Origin: Alopecurus myosuroides
Lineage: Eukaryota > Streptophyta > Magnoliopsida > Poales > Poaceae
DNA: 64,000 nucleotides
Reading direction: 5' to 3'
Assembly (NCBI GenBank): GCA_028641055.1
Contig: CM054059.1
Location: 435,678,167 to 435,742,166 of the forward strand
Below the pieces are notes generated by a model. That model saw only the letters and a program-made list of their open reading frames with translations. It was not told the DNA's origin and ran no database searches. How positions within the stretch are numbered: the stretch's first letter is position 1; every line of letters begins with the position of its first letter. Both the position numbers and the translations under genes were made by a program. Shown here in pieces: positions 31,114 to 43,599 of the stretch.

Positions 31114-34100
31114 TCTCGCCGGGCCCAAGTGTCTGACGGATAACATAAGGGCTGAGCCTTACCCGGATAAATTCAAGGAACCGGGTAAAGTAGTGAACTA
31201 TGAGCCGACTATGGATCCAGAAACATGGTTGAGCAGTTACGAGATGGTTATGTCGATTCGCAACGCGTCTGAAAACCTTCAGGCCAAGTTCATGTATCTA
31301 ATGATGTCGGAAGGAGTATCAAAGTTGTGGTTCAACAATTTACCGGAAGGATCTATCAAGTCATGGGGAGAGTTGAAAACTGCGTTTATCAAGCACTTTC
31401 ACGGAACATGCAGGAAGTTGTTTACCATCGACGATCTGAAACGGTGTGTACAAAAGAAGGGAGAGTCGGCGCGCAGCTGGGTGCGCCGGGATATGGAGAT
31501 ATTGCATTCATCTACAGATATTCAACCAAAAGATGCATTGCAGGCTATGGCCAAGACATGCAAGTATACACCTTTAGTGCAAAAATTAACTCGCATGAAA
31601 TCCAGTCGGAATGCTTCAGAAGTCACAATGGGAGAACTAATGGATGCGTGCAACAAACACGCTGCAACGGATACCACGGAAGAGGACGTTGATGACAAGA
31701 AAGCAAAAGCAAATACAGGCAATAATGGAAGAACCGGCAATGGATCTACGCCGGGTAACCATGGAGGTAACAATGGGAACAACCAGAACAAGCGACCGTT
31801 CGAGGGGAATTCCGAGTTTGTCGCCAGCACAGAAGCCGGGTCTTCAAGGCCCAGGGCAGAAGGAAATTTCAACGCAGGAAATCATAATGGAGGAAATTAT
31901 CAAGGGCCACCAAGGCCGGGCAACAACTGGGATATCTTCAGAATGGCGTGCCCGAAACACAGCAGGAACGGAAGGCCAGCTAACCACTCATTGGAGCAAT
32001 GTGCGGATTTGCAGAGATGGAAGAACGAGGAAGTGAACAAGGCTATGCGAGGTGCAGGCCGGGGAGGAGGACCGGGTCCGGGTGGAAACCCGGGCAACGG
32101 CCCACCCCCAACCGGTAACCCGGCAGGCGGAAATCCGGGTAATAACCAGGGGGGAGCTGGAGGTTTCCAAGCCAACCCCAAGCAATTGGGGCAATACCAC
32201 GTGCATACTACAGGAATTTCCAACAAGGATAAAAAGATACTGAAAAAGGCGGTAAACTCAGTTGCCTCGGCCGTTCCGAGATACCTGAGATGGTCGGAGC
32301 AGGATGTAACGTGGAGCAGAAGGGATCACCCGGAGAGAATAGAACATCTGGGAGTCCTAGCATTGGTGGTTGCGCCACAGGTTAATGGTTATGAGCTGAA
32401 AAAGGTCTTAATGGACGGTGGAAGCAGCATCAACATCCTATATTGGGAAACCTTCTTACGCATGGGTCTCAAGGAGTCTCAACTACAGAAAAGTTCAACA
32501 GTTTTTCACGGAATAGTGTCGGGTCACTCAGCGTGCCCTGAAGGAAAGATTACCTTGGAGGTTGCTTTTGGAGAATCGAAGGACAATTTCCTGGTTGAGT
32601 GGCTCACTTTCGAGGTGGTCAAGTTGCGCAGCCCTTATCATGCGCTATTCGGAAGGCCGGCTTATGCTAAGTTCATGGCCAGGCCGTGTTATGTGTATCT
32701 ACAACTAAAAATCCCGGGTCCCAAACAGACCATCACCATACATGAGAGCCGGGATATAGCGGCTGAGTGCGATGAAGGAGATGCGGCAATGGCTGAACAA
32801 GCTTGCAGAAAAGAGGAACTCAGGTATTACCGGTCTCAAGTAGACCCGGATGACAGAACAGCGTTAAAAAGGCCAAATACTGAAGACGAGAGAGCAAAGT
32901 TCAAGGCAGCGCAGGACACCAAGATGGTGGCTTTTGTCGAGGGTGATCCCTCTAAGCAATTTGCCATAGGATCTAACTTGGACAGCGAGCAGGAGAAAGC
33001 ACTTGTGGAGTTCACTCGTTCGAATCAGGATGTGTTTGCCTGGACGCCCAGCGATATGCCGGGTATCCCTACAGAACTGGCAGAGCACAGTTTGCACGTT
33101 GATCCCAAGTCCACGCCTGTGAAACAGGGCCTGAGAAAAATGAATGAAGAAAGAAGGAAAGCTATAGGAGAAGAAATTGCACGGCTGCTTACAGCCGGCT
33201 TTATCATGGAAGTATTTCACCCGGAGTGGCTAGCAAATCCGGTTCTCGTAATGAAAAAGACCAATGAGTGGAGGATGTGCATTGATTATACGAGTCTCAA
33301 CAAGCATTGCCCGAAGGATCCGTTTGCACTACCAAGGATAGATCAGATCATAGACGCAGTGGCTGGAAGTGACCTATTATGTTTCTTGGATGCATATTCC
33401 GGGTATCATCAGATCAAGCTCAAGAAGGAAGATTGGGAGAAAACATCGTTCATAACCCCTTTTGGGGCCTTTTGTTACAAGACCATGACATTTGGATTGA
33501 AGAACGCCGGCGCAACCTATCAGCGGTGCATTCAGAAGTGCTTTGAGGACCAAATCGGACGTAACGTTCACACATATGTGGATGATGTGGTGATCAAGAC
33601 CAGAAGAGCAGAGGCATTTATTGATGATCTAAAGGAAACATTCAAGAACCTGAGAAGGTACCAGATGAAACTTAACCCGACAAAGTGTGTTTTTGGAGTC
33701 CCAGCCGGGAAATTAGTCGGCTTTATCGTTTCTGAGAGAGGAATTGAGGCAAATTCGGATAAAATCAAAGCTATCCAGAGTCTGAAAAAACCGGAAAATT
33801 TGAAGCATGTTCAGAAGCTTACAGGGTGCGTAGCAGCGCTTAGCCGGTTCATATCCAGACTCGGAGAGAAGGCAATACCCTTGTACCGGCTCTTGAAGAA
33901 GTCTGATAAATTCGTATGGGACCAAGAGGCGGACGAGGCGTTCGAGGCACTAAAGAAGCAGTTATCTGAGGCACCAGTCTTAGCAGCTCCGGGTCCTAAA
34001 GAGCCTATGTTACTATACGTTGCAGCAGGGCCCCGGGCGGTTAGCGCAGTGGTTGTCGTTGAGCGCAAGGAGGATGGAAAAGATCACCCGGTCCAGAGGC

Positions 34101-36217
34101 CGGTTTATTACGTCAGTGAGGTGTTATCAGAAGCAAAGCAGCGCTACCCGCATTGGCAGAAGTTGGTTTTCGGGGTCTTCATGGCCAGCCGGAAACTGAA
34201 GCCGTATTTTCAGGAACACCCCATAACAGTGGTTAGTTCTATACCAATGTCGGATATTATCAGAAACTCGGATGCAACAGGTAGAATAGCAAAGTGGGCG
34301 ATCGAGATGGGAGATTATCACATCAACTATGAGCCCAGGTCAGCAATCAAATCTCAAGCTCTAGTTGATTTCATTAACGATTGGACTCACACAGGCATGC
34401 CCACCATGGCTCCAAACTCTGAGTCTTGGATAATACAGTTTGATGGTTCCAAGCAATACGAGGGATCAGGAGCTGGAGTGGTGCTAACATCACCCAAAGG
34501 AGACAAGTTAAGTTACGTGTTGCAGATTCACTTTGACTGTTCCAATAATGTGGCCGAGTATGAGGCCCTATTGCATGGCTTAAAGGTAGCTAAGGAGATG
34601 AACATTAAGAGGATACGATGCTTCGGAGATTCGGACCTTGTGGTACAGCAGGTCTCAGGAACTTGGGATAGAAAAGATGCAACTATGGCAGCATACCGCA
34701 GAGAGGTGGACAGGGTTGCCGGATGTTTTTCCGGGTATGAGGTGGAGCACATAGACAGAAGAAAAAACGAGACAGCATACGCACTCGCCAGACTCGGCTC
34801 GCGCAGAGAGCCGGTTCCACCTAATGTTTTCCTGGATGAGCTATGGCGACCATCAGTTAAAACCGAGTCTGAGGAAGAACTGGCAAATCAAGACCCGAAT
34901 TTGGAGCTCGTGGCCACAGTACGTGTTGTTCCCGAGTGGACAGAGCCGTTCCTGGCCTACCTATCACGGGGCGAGTTACCACAGCAGGAGGTATTAGCAA
35001 GACAAATTCTGAGGCGAGCAAAAGGATACTCTATCATCAATGGGGAGTTATACAAAAGAAGTGCAGCAGGAGTCTTTTTGCGCTGTGTAGCACCAGAAGA
35101 AGGCATACAGATCCTCAAGGAGATCCATGAAGGTGACTGTGGGCATCATGCATCCACAAGATCCCTCGTGGCCAAAGCTTATCGACATGGTTTCTTCTGG
35201 CTCACGGCCCTAGCAGACGCGGAGCGCTTGGTGGCAAGGTGTGACGGATGTCAAAGGTACGCTCGCCAAACCCATGTGCCGGCTATGGAATTGCGGACTA
35301 TCCCGTTAACTTGGTCGTTCGCTGTTTGGGGTATGGATATGGTTGGCCCCTTCCACATGTCACCTTGCAAAAAGACGCATCTCTTAGTAGCTGTTGATAA
35401 GTTTACCAAGTGGGTTGAGGTCATGCCAGTTACCAATTGTGAAGCAATTACAGCAGTCAAGTTCCTGAAAAGGATTATCTATCGGTTCGGATATCCCCAC
35501 AGCATAATTACCGACAATGGAACCAACATGTCCCTTGGCGAGATGGAGAAGTTTTGTGGAAACAATGGCATCCGTTTGGACATAGCCTCAGTGGCCCACC
35601 CACAGGCTAATGGACAAGTGGAGAGAGCAAATCAGGAGTTGCTTCGTGGATTAAAGCCACGGTTGCGAGTCCCGTGTATCAGATCCGCTGGTGGATGGGT
35701 TGAGGAGTTACCTTCAGTGGTTTGGGGTATCAACACCACACCTAACAGATCTACTCAGATGACACCGTTATTTATGGTTTATGGCGCAGAAGCATTGTTG
35801 CCGAGTGATATTATCCATGACTCGCCTCGAGTATCGGCTTATGTCGAGGTGGAGAACGAGAGGACCCGGCAAGACGCCGTGGATATGCTAGAAGAACACA
35901 GGGAACAAGCTTTGGAGAGATCAACCATATATCAGCAGGATCTGCGGAGATATCATAGCCGGCGCGTGAAAACCCGGGTCTTCCAGGAAGGAGACCTGGT
36001 TCTGCGCCTAGTACAATCAAAGGAAGGAAAACACAAGTTATCACCGCCATGGGAAGGACCGTTCATCATAAGCCGGAATCTGCACAACGGATCATATTAC
36101 TTGATAGATGCAAGGGAAGAGTCGGCTACGGTTAATGACAGCGCTCATACCACTTCATCTATGCAAGAGAGAGAAAGACCATGGAACGTGGCTCAGCTAC
36201 GTCCCTACTATACCTAG
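31075..36217 (+). CDS. Gag (C-terminal)-Pol polyprotein of element 2
   Basis: This long frame (technically open from 30836; meaningful from about 31075) encodes, in order: gag domain (ETWLSSYEMVMSIRN, near 31220), knuckle CPKHSRNG...NHSLEQC (about 31950-32000), aspartic protease VLMDGGSSINILY (about 32410), RT (WLANPVLVMKKTNEWRMCID, FLDAYSGYHQIK, catalytic YVDD at 33574-33585), a degenerate Ty3-type RNase H (RPVYYVSEVLSEAKQRYPH), a second archaeal-type RNase H (IQFDGSKQYEGSGAG, NNVAEYEAL, GDSDLVVQQ; about 34430-34800), and integrase with HHCC zinc motif (GHHAS...CDGCQRY) and DDE residues in GMDMVGPF, ITDNGTN and GQVERAN. The last RNase H acidic position is Tyr in ETAYALARLGS where relatives have Asp (codon 34778-34780). 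It stops at TAG 36215-36217. The dual RNase H places it in the TAT lineage. Confidence 0.9.
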
Positions 36218-37334
36218 TATAGGCTAGATTTACAAGTGGAATTACACGATGTAACATGCAGCAGGTTTCAGACGCACTCGTTTTCTATCCAGGGTACCTA
36301 CGGGGACTGGAGGGTTTTTAATGAGGCGGCTTGCTGACCTAACTTTTCTCATATCAATAAAGAGATGGTTAAAGCAATATACTATTTCCTTTTCATATGT
36401 TTTTATCAAGTTTTTATTTCTGTTATGTTTTTTATCCTTCTTCCAGGTAAGTATTATTTACTGTTTTTAGTACATTAGTTTCTTTAGCAGTTTGCATATA
36501 TTTAGGTCTTGGGGGCTGATTGCAAACTCAAAGACCCGGCCACGATGCCTATGAGTTATAAGGGCCGATTACTCGCAAACGAGTACGGCTGCAAGCTTAT
36601 AACCGGACAAAGGAGCCAAACTTCTTGACTTTTCTTACTTAAACTCGATGTGACTCGCACTAAAGTGGCATGATTTGCTCGCATATGATCACAATCAGTC
36701 ATGATGCCCAATGGGACTTGCCTGACCCTGTCTTCATATAAGATGTAGCAACATGATTATCCACGCGAAAGCCGGCTTACAGTACAAGAGAGCCAAAAGG
36801 GTCATCTAAACCACAAGTTATGCAGAGTACAGGGTTAATAACCGGAAACTCACAGTTTATAAAGCATAACTTCAAAACCTATGTGAAACGGCTCTAGGTT
36901 TTGGGCTTAGCAAAAAAGATTTGTTCTCTTTGAAAGACCTAACACCCTAGACTCGGAAGTTCGGGCCTTGGGGACTGGGGAATTTGAAAAAATAAACAAA
37001 TTATCTAGCTATTAAGCTCAAAACCCCAAAATCCGAGTCTTGGGGACTTGGGGACTTAGAGAAAAGTCCACCTGTCAAAACCCACGAGACCCGGAAACCG
37101 AGTCTCACAAAAGGAACCATAAAGAAAGTCGGAATATCAAGAATAAATAAGCTCAAAGGCAGATAGATATCAAATTCATCCAAAGGCCAGAAGGGCCACG
37201 AAAGCTATTAAATTTCAAAATGTATTACATGCCGCGATAGTAGTATCAAAGGTGCACAGGCGCACCATCAAAAAATAACCGTTTAACAGGCCCATTGGCC
37301 GAATGACGCATCTGATGACAACAGATAGCAAAAA
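36218..37334 (+). other. Non-coding spacer of element 2 between pol and antisense gene
   Basis: Contains AATAAA at 36356-36361 in the same context as in element 1, then sequence shared with element 1 (for example 'gcctatgagttataagggcc'). This is the likely 3' region of the sense transcript facing the end of the antisense gene. Confidence 0.5.
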
Positions 37335-40300
37335 TTACTCGGCATCTTGGGTTGAGGCATTCATCTTGTCCTTGCCCTTGCCTGTCGGGTCCTGTTCCTT
37401 GACTTGTTCTTCAGCAGTCTTGGTAGCAGCGGCATCCGGATTAGCAGTGGCACTGGCACGCGAAGGAGTAGGGACAACTGGCGTGGAGCTAGCAGGCGCA
37501 GTATCGGCTTCAGCTTTTTTCTTCGCAGCTTCTTCCCTCAGTTGGGCAGATTCCGCCTTCCACCGTGCCAGCATATCAAAGGGCTTCGGAAGATCCGACT
37601 TCATTGCCCTATCTTGTGCATCATATGGCGGCACCATCCAGCTGACATCCAAATTGCCGGCAATCAGGCTGGATGCGTGACGAACCTCTGTCTGAATGGC
37701 CTTGTAATGTTTAGGTAAAAACAGGGAGCCATCGTGGTTGAACTCTCGAAACCCGCCAACAAGCTTCGCCAGGTCAAGCTTGGGAAAGTATGATTTCGCC
37801 AAAGCAAGACCCCGGGTCACCCCAATCTGGCAGGATGAACGCTTCCAGTGTTCAATCCACTCTGGGATGGTAGAACACGCACTAAGCAGCGTGTTCAAAC
37901 CACCATCCCCAGTGCTTGGACACCTCACAGCTTTCAAGGCCCACTTAGTCCCGGCACAGAGATGCCGGATGGTGCTCTTTATCTTCTTCAGCAGAACTAC
38001 TTCATCCACATCCGGAATTTCCTCATCCGACCCTGCAGAAAAGCAGAACCATCTAAAGTTAGGAACTCCGAGTATCCTCCAGAACATCAGAACAAATTTA
38101 ACAATCAGTCAGTCGGGAAATTTTACATATCAGAGAACGATAAGTGTCGGCGATCTGGCCCGACAGCTCGTTCACCCTATTCACTGCAGCATTGCATCTC
38201 TTCTTATACTTCTTTGCTAGTTTCCCGGCTTTCTTAGCCTCAGCCTCAGCAGATTCACGTAGCTTCGTTTCCGCCTTGAGAAGTTTGTTGGTTTTAGCCA
38301 ACTCTTTCTCAGAGTGCGTTACGTAGGCCTATGCGAAAACACAAAGAAATGTCAGTCGGACAAAACAAAAGTATCAGTCGGCTATCTATGAAAGTTCCAA
38401 GCAAATTATTCATAAGTTCACTCGGAACTTGGGGACTAGACGAGTATACAAGCGGTTGTAACATGGTTTACCTCGTGTTTGGCTATCAGGGCCTCCAGGA
38501 TGCCCTCCTCATCAGCTCTCAAGGTGTGCAGAGCATTGAGCATCTCAGCGAAGCTCATGTCTTCGGGCTTGGTGCCGGAAGACCCGGCTGCCTGACAACC
38601 CGGATTAGGAGTTTGATCCGGCTTTGGAGACGTTACCTGGGTGGTCTGGGGGTCAGGGGTGGGGGTACCCATCCTTGTACCCAAGACTCCCGCGTCCTCA
38701 TCACCGGTTCCATCAGCATGCTTTGGAGACCCGGCATCCTGCTTGGCCGAGTCTATTGGGGAATCATGCCCCTTGACTTCTTCTTCCTCAAAGCCGCCAG
38801 CCGCGGCATTTACATCGTCAACCGGGCCTTCAGTGTCCCGAGTGTCTGTCTCCATGTTCTCCGGATCACTGAGTGTGACTTGGGCGCTAAGGAAAAGGGA
38901 GAGGAATAGTTAGTGATAGTGAATGAAAATTATCAAGTATACGAGGATATCATATAGCGAAAGCTCACCCGGTGTTCACGGCATAATCTGGTGGGAGCTC
39001 GCTGCTGGAAGCGGATGAAGCTGTCACAGGACCCGATAGAGGGACCCGGAACTGTCCAGCCAATGGATGGTTGGGGGAGGGGTGACGTCGGGGTGAGTTG
39101 GAAGGGCGAGTTGGAGGAGTACCGGCACGGCGAGCTGGTGATGTGGAGATGTCCGGGTTGAGGGGGTCGTCACCCGGGGAACTCCGGGTCACCCTACGCT
39201 TGGCCGGAGGAGGGTCCTTCAAGCGTGATGAGTTGGATAGTTGTTGGTTAAGTTTACACATGCTAGCAAAAGAATAGGGTTCGAAAGACATGAGGGAGTA
39301 GGGAACCTTCGATACCACCCCTCTGGTTTTCCTCTTGGCCCCAACCGTTACATCTTGTTCAGTTTCGCTTTTATCGGACTCGGTGGCCTCCGGATCCTCC
39401 TTGTCGTCCTTGTCCTCCAACCCTGAAAGTCGAGAATGTATAGTCGGAAAAAGTGAGATATGTGAAAGCAAAAGGGTGTAAGTGAAGTTGATCGAAGACC
39501 CGGACAATACCTTCATCATTATCAACCGGTTCTTCATCTTCTTCCGGGTCTCCGGAGGAAGGGGAGGTCTCAATATTCCAAAAGACGTTATCAGCCTGAG
39601 ATAAAAGCATGAAAATGAGAGTTAGTGGTTGTATCAAGTCAAAGTATGAGGATAAGTGTATAAGTATCGGATTTTACCGCTGGAGCCGGGTTATCCCGGG
39701 TAAACGGTGCTAACCCGGCGATGTTCTTGATCACCTCCAACTTTTCCGTCAAGAAACTCTTGATGGTCTTGTTGGTATCGCCAGCCGGATAATTCTTTGA
39801 GGAGTATCGGAGCGCGTCCGTGACGTGCCCCGAGTAGTCGCACATCAGCTTGGCGCGAATGGAATTGGGTTGGATCCGGAAGTCCACCCATGTCTTAACC
39901 AAGTTAAGCCCAAGGAGGCCTTGGGCAGAAAGAACGGCTATTTTCGATAGAGGCGGCTGGATGGCTTCCCTGTCCGACTCAGGGGGGAAAGCATTGAAGG
40001 TATCGGAGAGATCTAAGAGACCCTCCGAGTAACCCGGCAGTTTCCTCTCGCCGGGTGGGGAGGTGTCTCGGCAATAGAAAAAGGAAAGTTGCCAATGCTT
40101 AACATGAGAATTAAGATTGAGAGTCGGCATGGGAGAGTTCTTACGGCGCTGGATAGAAACCCCGCCACAAGCCAAGAGCGCCCCGTCGCCGCTTTCGCGG
40201 CACGGTTTGCACTGGAAAAGTTCTATAAAGAGAGCCAAATTTGGCGGAATGCACAAATAAGACTCGCAAAGGACTATGAAGTGGGTTATGTTCAACATAG

Positions 40301-40607
40301 AGTTAGGCCCTATGTCGAACACCCGGAGGCCGTAGTGGTTAAGGACCTCGCGGAAAAAGGAGTGACCCGGAGGGCGAAACCCCCGGATCACATGTTCGAC
40401 GAAGCATATTACCTCGTCCGGATTAGGGGAGGGCTGGGTCTCGTCACCCGGCACCCTCCAGTGGATCTCCTCCTGAGGGGGGAGGACGCCCAACTCGGCC
40501 AGCTCCTCCAGCTTGGCCTTGGTCACAGAAGATTGCGCCCAGTTGGCGGATATGGATTGGGTCACCCTTGGCTTAGCCGACTGCTTCCCTTTGGTCTTGG
40601 GAGCCAT
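37335..40607 (-). CDS. Antisense multi-exon gene of element 2 (PF04195-type protein)
   Basis: A minus-strand split gene with the same layout as in element 1. Inferred exons: 5'UTR exon ending at 41090 (before GTAAGA), 39678-40616 (ATG 40605-40607, MAPKTKGKQS), 39511-39595, 39307-39422, about 38.97-39.23 kb, about 38.47-38.88 kb, a coiled-coil exon at about 38.13-38.33 kb (AKTNKLLKAETKLRESAEAE...), and 37335-38032. The first coding exon holds the PF04195 blocks (HWRVPGDETQP, GFRPPGHSFFREVLNHYGL, FIELFQCKPCRESGD, LPGYSEGLLDLSD). Later exons are acidic and carry a Lys/Arg-rich AKRRVTRS stretch, and the last exon encodes about 230 residues (WIEHWKRSSCQIGVTRGL...). The coding frame is maintained in both elements despite sequence divergence. 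The function is unknown; the family name 'transposon' does not imply transposase activity. Confidence 0.72.
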
Positions 40608-41089
40608 TGATTCAGTCTGCAAAAGTACAAGGCAAAAGATATTAAGCGTTAGACTCGGAAGTTAATGATTTACCGAGTATTGATAAACAGTATGAAGATT
40701 ACGAACTATCCGAGTATTGACAAGTAGTTCAGAAATTATGGGATATCTACGTATAGACAAGCATTTATGGAAAAAGGTTAATTGCCTATGTATCTAGTGC
40801 AAGTGAAAGAACCGGGAGAGGTGGAATTCCCGGGTATCTATGAACAGTCACGGAAATCTGAGTGGACTACATCTAGATTGGAAAATCTACTATCAATTTC
40901 ATGGAGAAATTAATGACTACAAGTGGTAGGAGAGCATTATGGGATCAATAATCAGGCAATTGGATGAGCTAGGATGTAAGCGTTCGACCTAATTTGGCGC
41001 GGGCCAAGAAATGGCCGCGGGTGGACCTAGATCTAATTTAGGTCAACCGAAGAAATTACCCATTGAGTCAAGGGGAATAGGAATCTTAC

Positions 41090-41340
41090 CGGCGTGGATT
41101 GGAGGAGGATGCGACGGCGACAGATGGCGCAGTCGTGGTGCCCACGTGCGACTCCCGGCGGGCAGCTCGGAGGCGCGGCGGCGGAGATTGATGGCGGCGC
41201 GGGGCGGACCGTGGAGGAACGCAGCTGGCGGCAGCACTGCTCCGGCGACGTGCGCGAGGTCTCCGTGGTGGCGCTCTGCGGGCTCGGATGGAGAAGCGCT
41301 GGTGAGGAGGAAGAAGATGGAAGGAATGGACCGTTGGAGT
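41090..41340 (-). promoter_or_regulatory. 5'UTR exon of antisense gene, element 2
   Basis: CT/GC-rich leader on the minus strand ending CACGCCG before GTAAGATT. The following acceptor TTTTGCAG (40618-40617) lies nine bases before the ATG. Confidence 0.55.
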
Positions 41341-41360
41341 TAGGTCACCCCCTAGGTACC

Positions 41361-41369
41361 TATTTATAG
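41361..41369 (-). promoter_or_regulatory. TATA box of antisense promoter, element 2
   Basis: CTATAAATA on the minus strand, about 390 bp from the 3' LTR and about 30 bp before the presumed leader. It corresponds to the box at 22845-22852 in element 1. Confidence 0.58.
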
Positions 41370-41755
41370 GTACGGGTGGGTAAACCTAGGCCAACGGGCG
41401 GGAATCGGAAATTTCGGGATAAGGGATACCCGTCCTGATTTTCTGGGATATGCGTTAAGTGCTGAACGGGATATCCGGAATGGATAGGAAGCAAATCTCC
41501 TCCGCGATATTTGGATCAATTAACGAGTGGAGTAAGCCGGGTCTTCTGCGTCTTCCTTGGAACATTGATCCGGAAAATTAAAGATGGACTTAGAGAAAGC
41601 CGGGTTACTATATGGACCACCGATGGAGTTAGGCCTAGCTGTCTATTAAAGCAAATTAACCCGGCCTCTATGAATTTGTATGTTTGTTATTTTTGCAGGG
41701 AATAGCATGCGCTTCAAGGAGGATCCCGTGAAGCCCAGGCTATTCTGGGGACTAC

Positions 41756-42242
41756 TGATGGAGGGATGATAACCCGGTAGGCTAACGCCAAGGAGTAACT
41801 CGGCCCAAAGGACGCTGCGGAAGACCCGGCTTAGGATAAAGGAGCTTCTAGAAGGCCCAGGAACATAGGCCCCGCAACCCGGATTGTGGGTTCCGGTAAG
41901 GAAGTTTAGGGTTTGTAAGCAGTGTCCGAGTAGGATTCAGAGTACGCCTTGGAGAGTAGGCCAGGGGGTCCGGATGTTATATAAGCCGACCCCTAGGTTA
42001 GGATTAGACAAGTTGTATCGTGAGTAAGAACACAATCGCCGAATTGCGAGGTATCGAGTATCCATTGTAACACGAGAGTTGAGATAATATATTCAGATCG
42101 GAGACTCGGCGACTTGATTGCCGGCTACCAGATCGCATATCACCATGGTTTCCTTTGAGCTAAACCCTCTCCCAAACACCAGAGTCGATTTGCCCCAAGA
42201 CAAGTTACCCCCGGTAACGTCTGCCGTGATTATCCCACGACA
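41756..42242 (+). repeat. 3' LTR of element 2
   Basis: 487 bp. It differs from the 5' LTR by seven substitutions and one C in a homopolymer. Confidence 0.95.
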
Positions 42243-42247
42243 AAAAT
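42243..42247 (+). repeat. Target site duplication AAAAT (right copy), element 2
   Basis: Exact copy of 28997-29001. Confidence 0.92.
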
Positions 42248-42850
42248 AATACCAACATCAAGGAGTTTTAATACCTCATTTCTTACAACTTCCTTCATCT
42301 TAGGAATTAAACGGCGTTGGTGTTCAACTACCGGCTTTGCATCAGGTTCAATATTAATAACATGCTGACATATAGTGGGAGAAATCCCCTTCAAATCATC
42401 AAGAGTATATCCAATAGCTCCACGGATTTTCTTCAATATTCCTAATAATCTTTCCCCTTCTTCACCTGGAAGTTTAGAACTAATAATAACATGATATGTT
42501 TTCTTATCATCAATATAAACATATTTAAGATCATCAGGCAAAGTTTTTAATCAAAAACAGGATCCTCCTTGGGTGGTAATGTGGTACCCAAGGCTTCCAC
42601 AGGTAAATTATGTTTCAGTATCACTGGTTGACGAAGAAGACTATCGTCAATCTCAATTTTCTCTTCCATAAAGACCTCACTTTCATGGTCCTCCATATAT
42701 TGCCACAAAGCATTGTTAGGAGCAAGAACAATAGAGGCAAGCTGTTTAACTCTAAATTTTTCATTAGGCAATTCAATTCATAAGGAGCTCTAGAAAATTT
42801 GTAGATATTAAACTCATAAGATTTTCCATCAAATTTAGTCAATATCTTCT
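42243..42850 (-). pseudogene. Athila-like pol, RT N-terminal part
   Basis: Minus-strand frames encode the entry to a Gypsy RT: LPDDLKYVYIDDKKTYHVII, IGYTLDDLKGISPTICQH, RRLIPKMKEVVRNEVLKLLDVGII, where the AAAAT target site interrupts it. The reading resumes at 29001 with PIADSRWVSHVHCVPKK. Several stops and frameshifts mark it as inactive. It belongs to the same element as 42884-44290 and 28338-29001. Confidence 0.85.
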
Positions 42851-42883
42851 CCTTCTTACAATCTATAACAGCACCACAAGTGT

Positions 42884-43598
42884 TCAGGAAAGTCTACCAA
42901 AAATGATAGGACAAAATTTACTAGCAGTTGTACCAAATGCTAGAAAATCAGTAGGGATATTTAGTTTTACCACATAAAACTTCCACATCTCTAACAATAC
43001 CGATTGGAAAGATAGTTTCTCTATTAGCAAGTTGAATAGCCACATCAATATCTTCAAATTCACAAGAACCAATTTCATGCATGATTTATTTATAAAGATC
43101 ATAAGGAATAACACTAGAACTTGCACCAATATCACACAAACCATAGTAGCAATGATCACCAATCCTAACAGAAAGCACATGAACACTAGTTTTCTTAGGC
43201 CTATTGGGATGTGAGACAATATTAGAAGTATCCTCACAGAAGATAATGTGTCCATACTCTACATTTTCAGAGACAAGGTCTTTTACTATAGCTATTGTAG
43301 GTTCAACAATTATTTGTTCATCAGGTTCTATAGATTTCTTTGTACTTTTGTTAACCACACTAGCTACGATGGAATGTTCCTTTACCTTGTCCGGGAAAGG
43401 CATTTTCTCAATATAAGGCTCAGGCACAGCAGGATTAACAACATGCACTTCTATATTTCTACCATGAACAATATGTTTATAAGGTACATGGTACTCGCTC
43501 AACTCCTGTTTAGGAGTATCAAGATAGGAGGCAAAGGCTTTAAGAAAATTTTCAAATATTTGAGAATCAAGACCACAAACAACACTAACATTATATAA
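42884..43598 (-). pseudogene. Athila-like aspartic protease region
   Basis: Frames on the minus strand include a linker (MPFPDKVKEHSIVASVVNKS) and the protease core YGLCDIGASSSVIPYDLYK, followed after a stop codon by an out-of-frame continuation ending DFLAFGTTASKFCPIIFGR. CDIGAS corresponds to the active-site triad region of Athila-type proteases. Stops make it non-functional. Confidence 0.75.
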
Positions 43599-43599
43599 A

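Larger units (their letters stand above)
29002..42242 (+). mobile_element. Element 2: near-complete TAT-lineage Gypsy retrotransposon
   Basis: A 13,241-bp element with LTRs of 488 bp (29002-29489) and 487 bp (41756-42242), TSD AAAAT and a PBS at 29492-29508. The order gag, protease, RT, RNase H, second (archaeal-type) RNase H, integrase, antisense gene, 3' LTR marks the TAT (Retand/Ogre-like) branch of plant Gypsy elements. LTRs differ by 7 substitutions and one indel. It inserted into an Athila-like RT gene. A gag frameshift and a changed RNase H residue suggest this copy is not fully functional. Confidence 0.93.
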
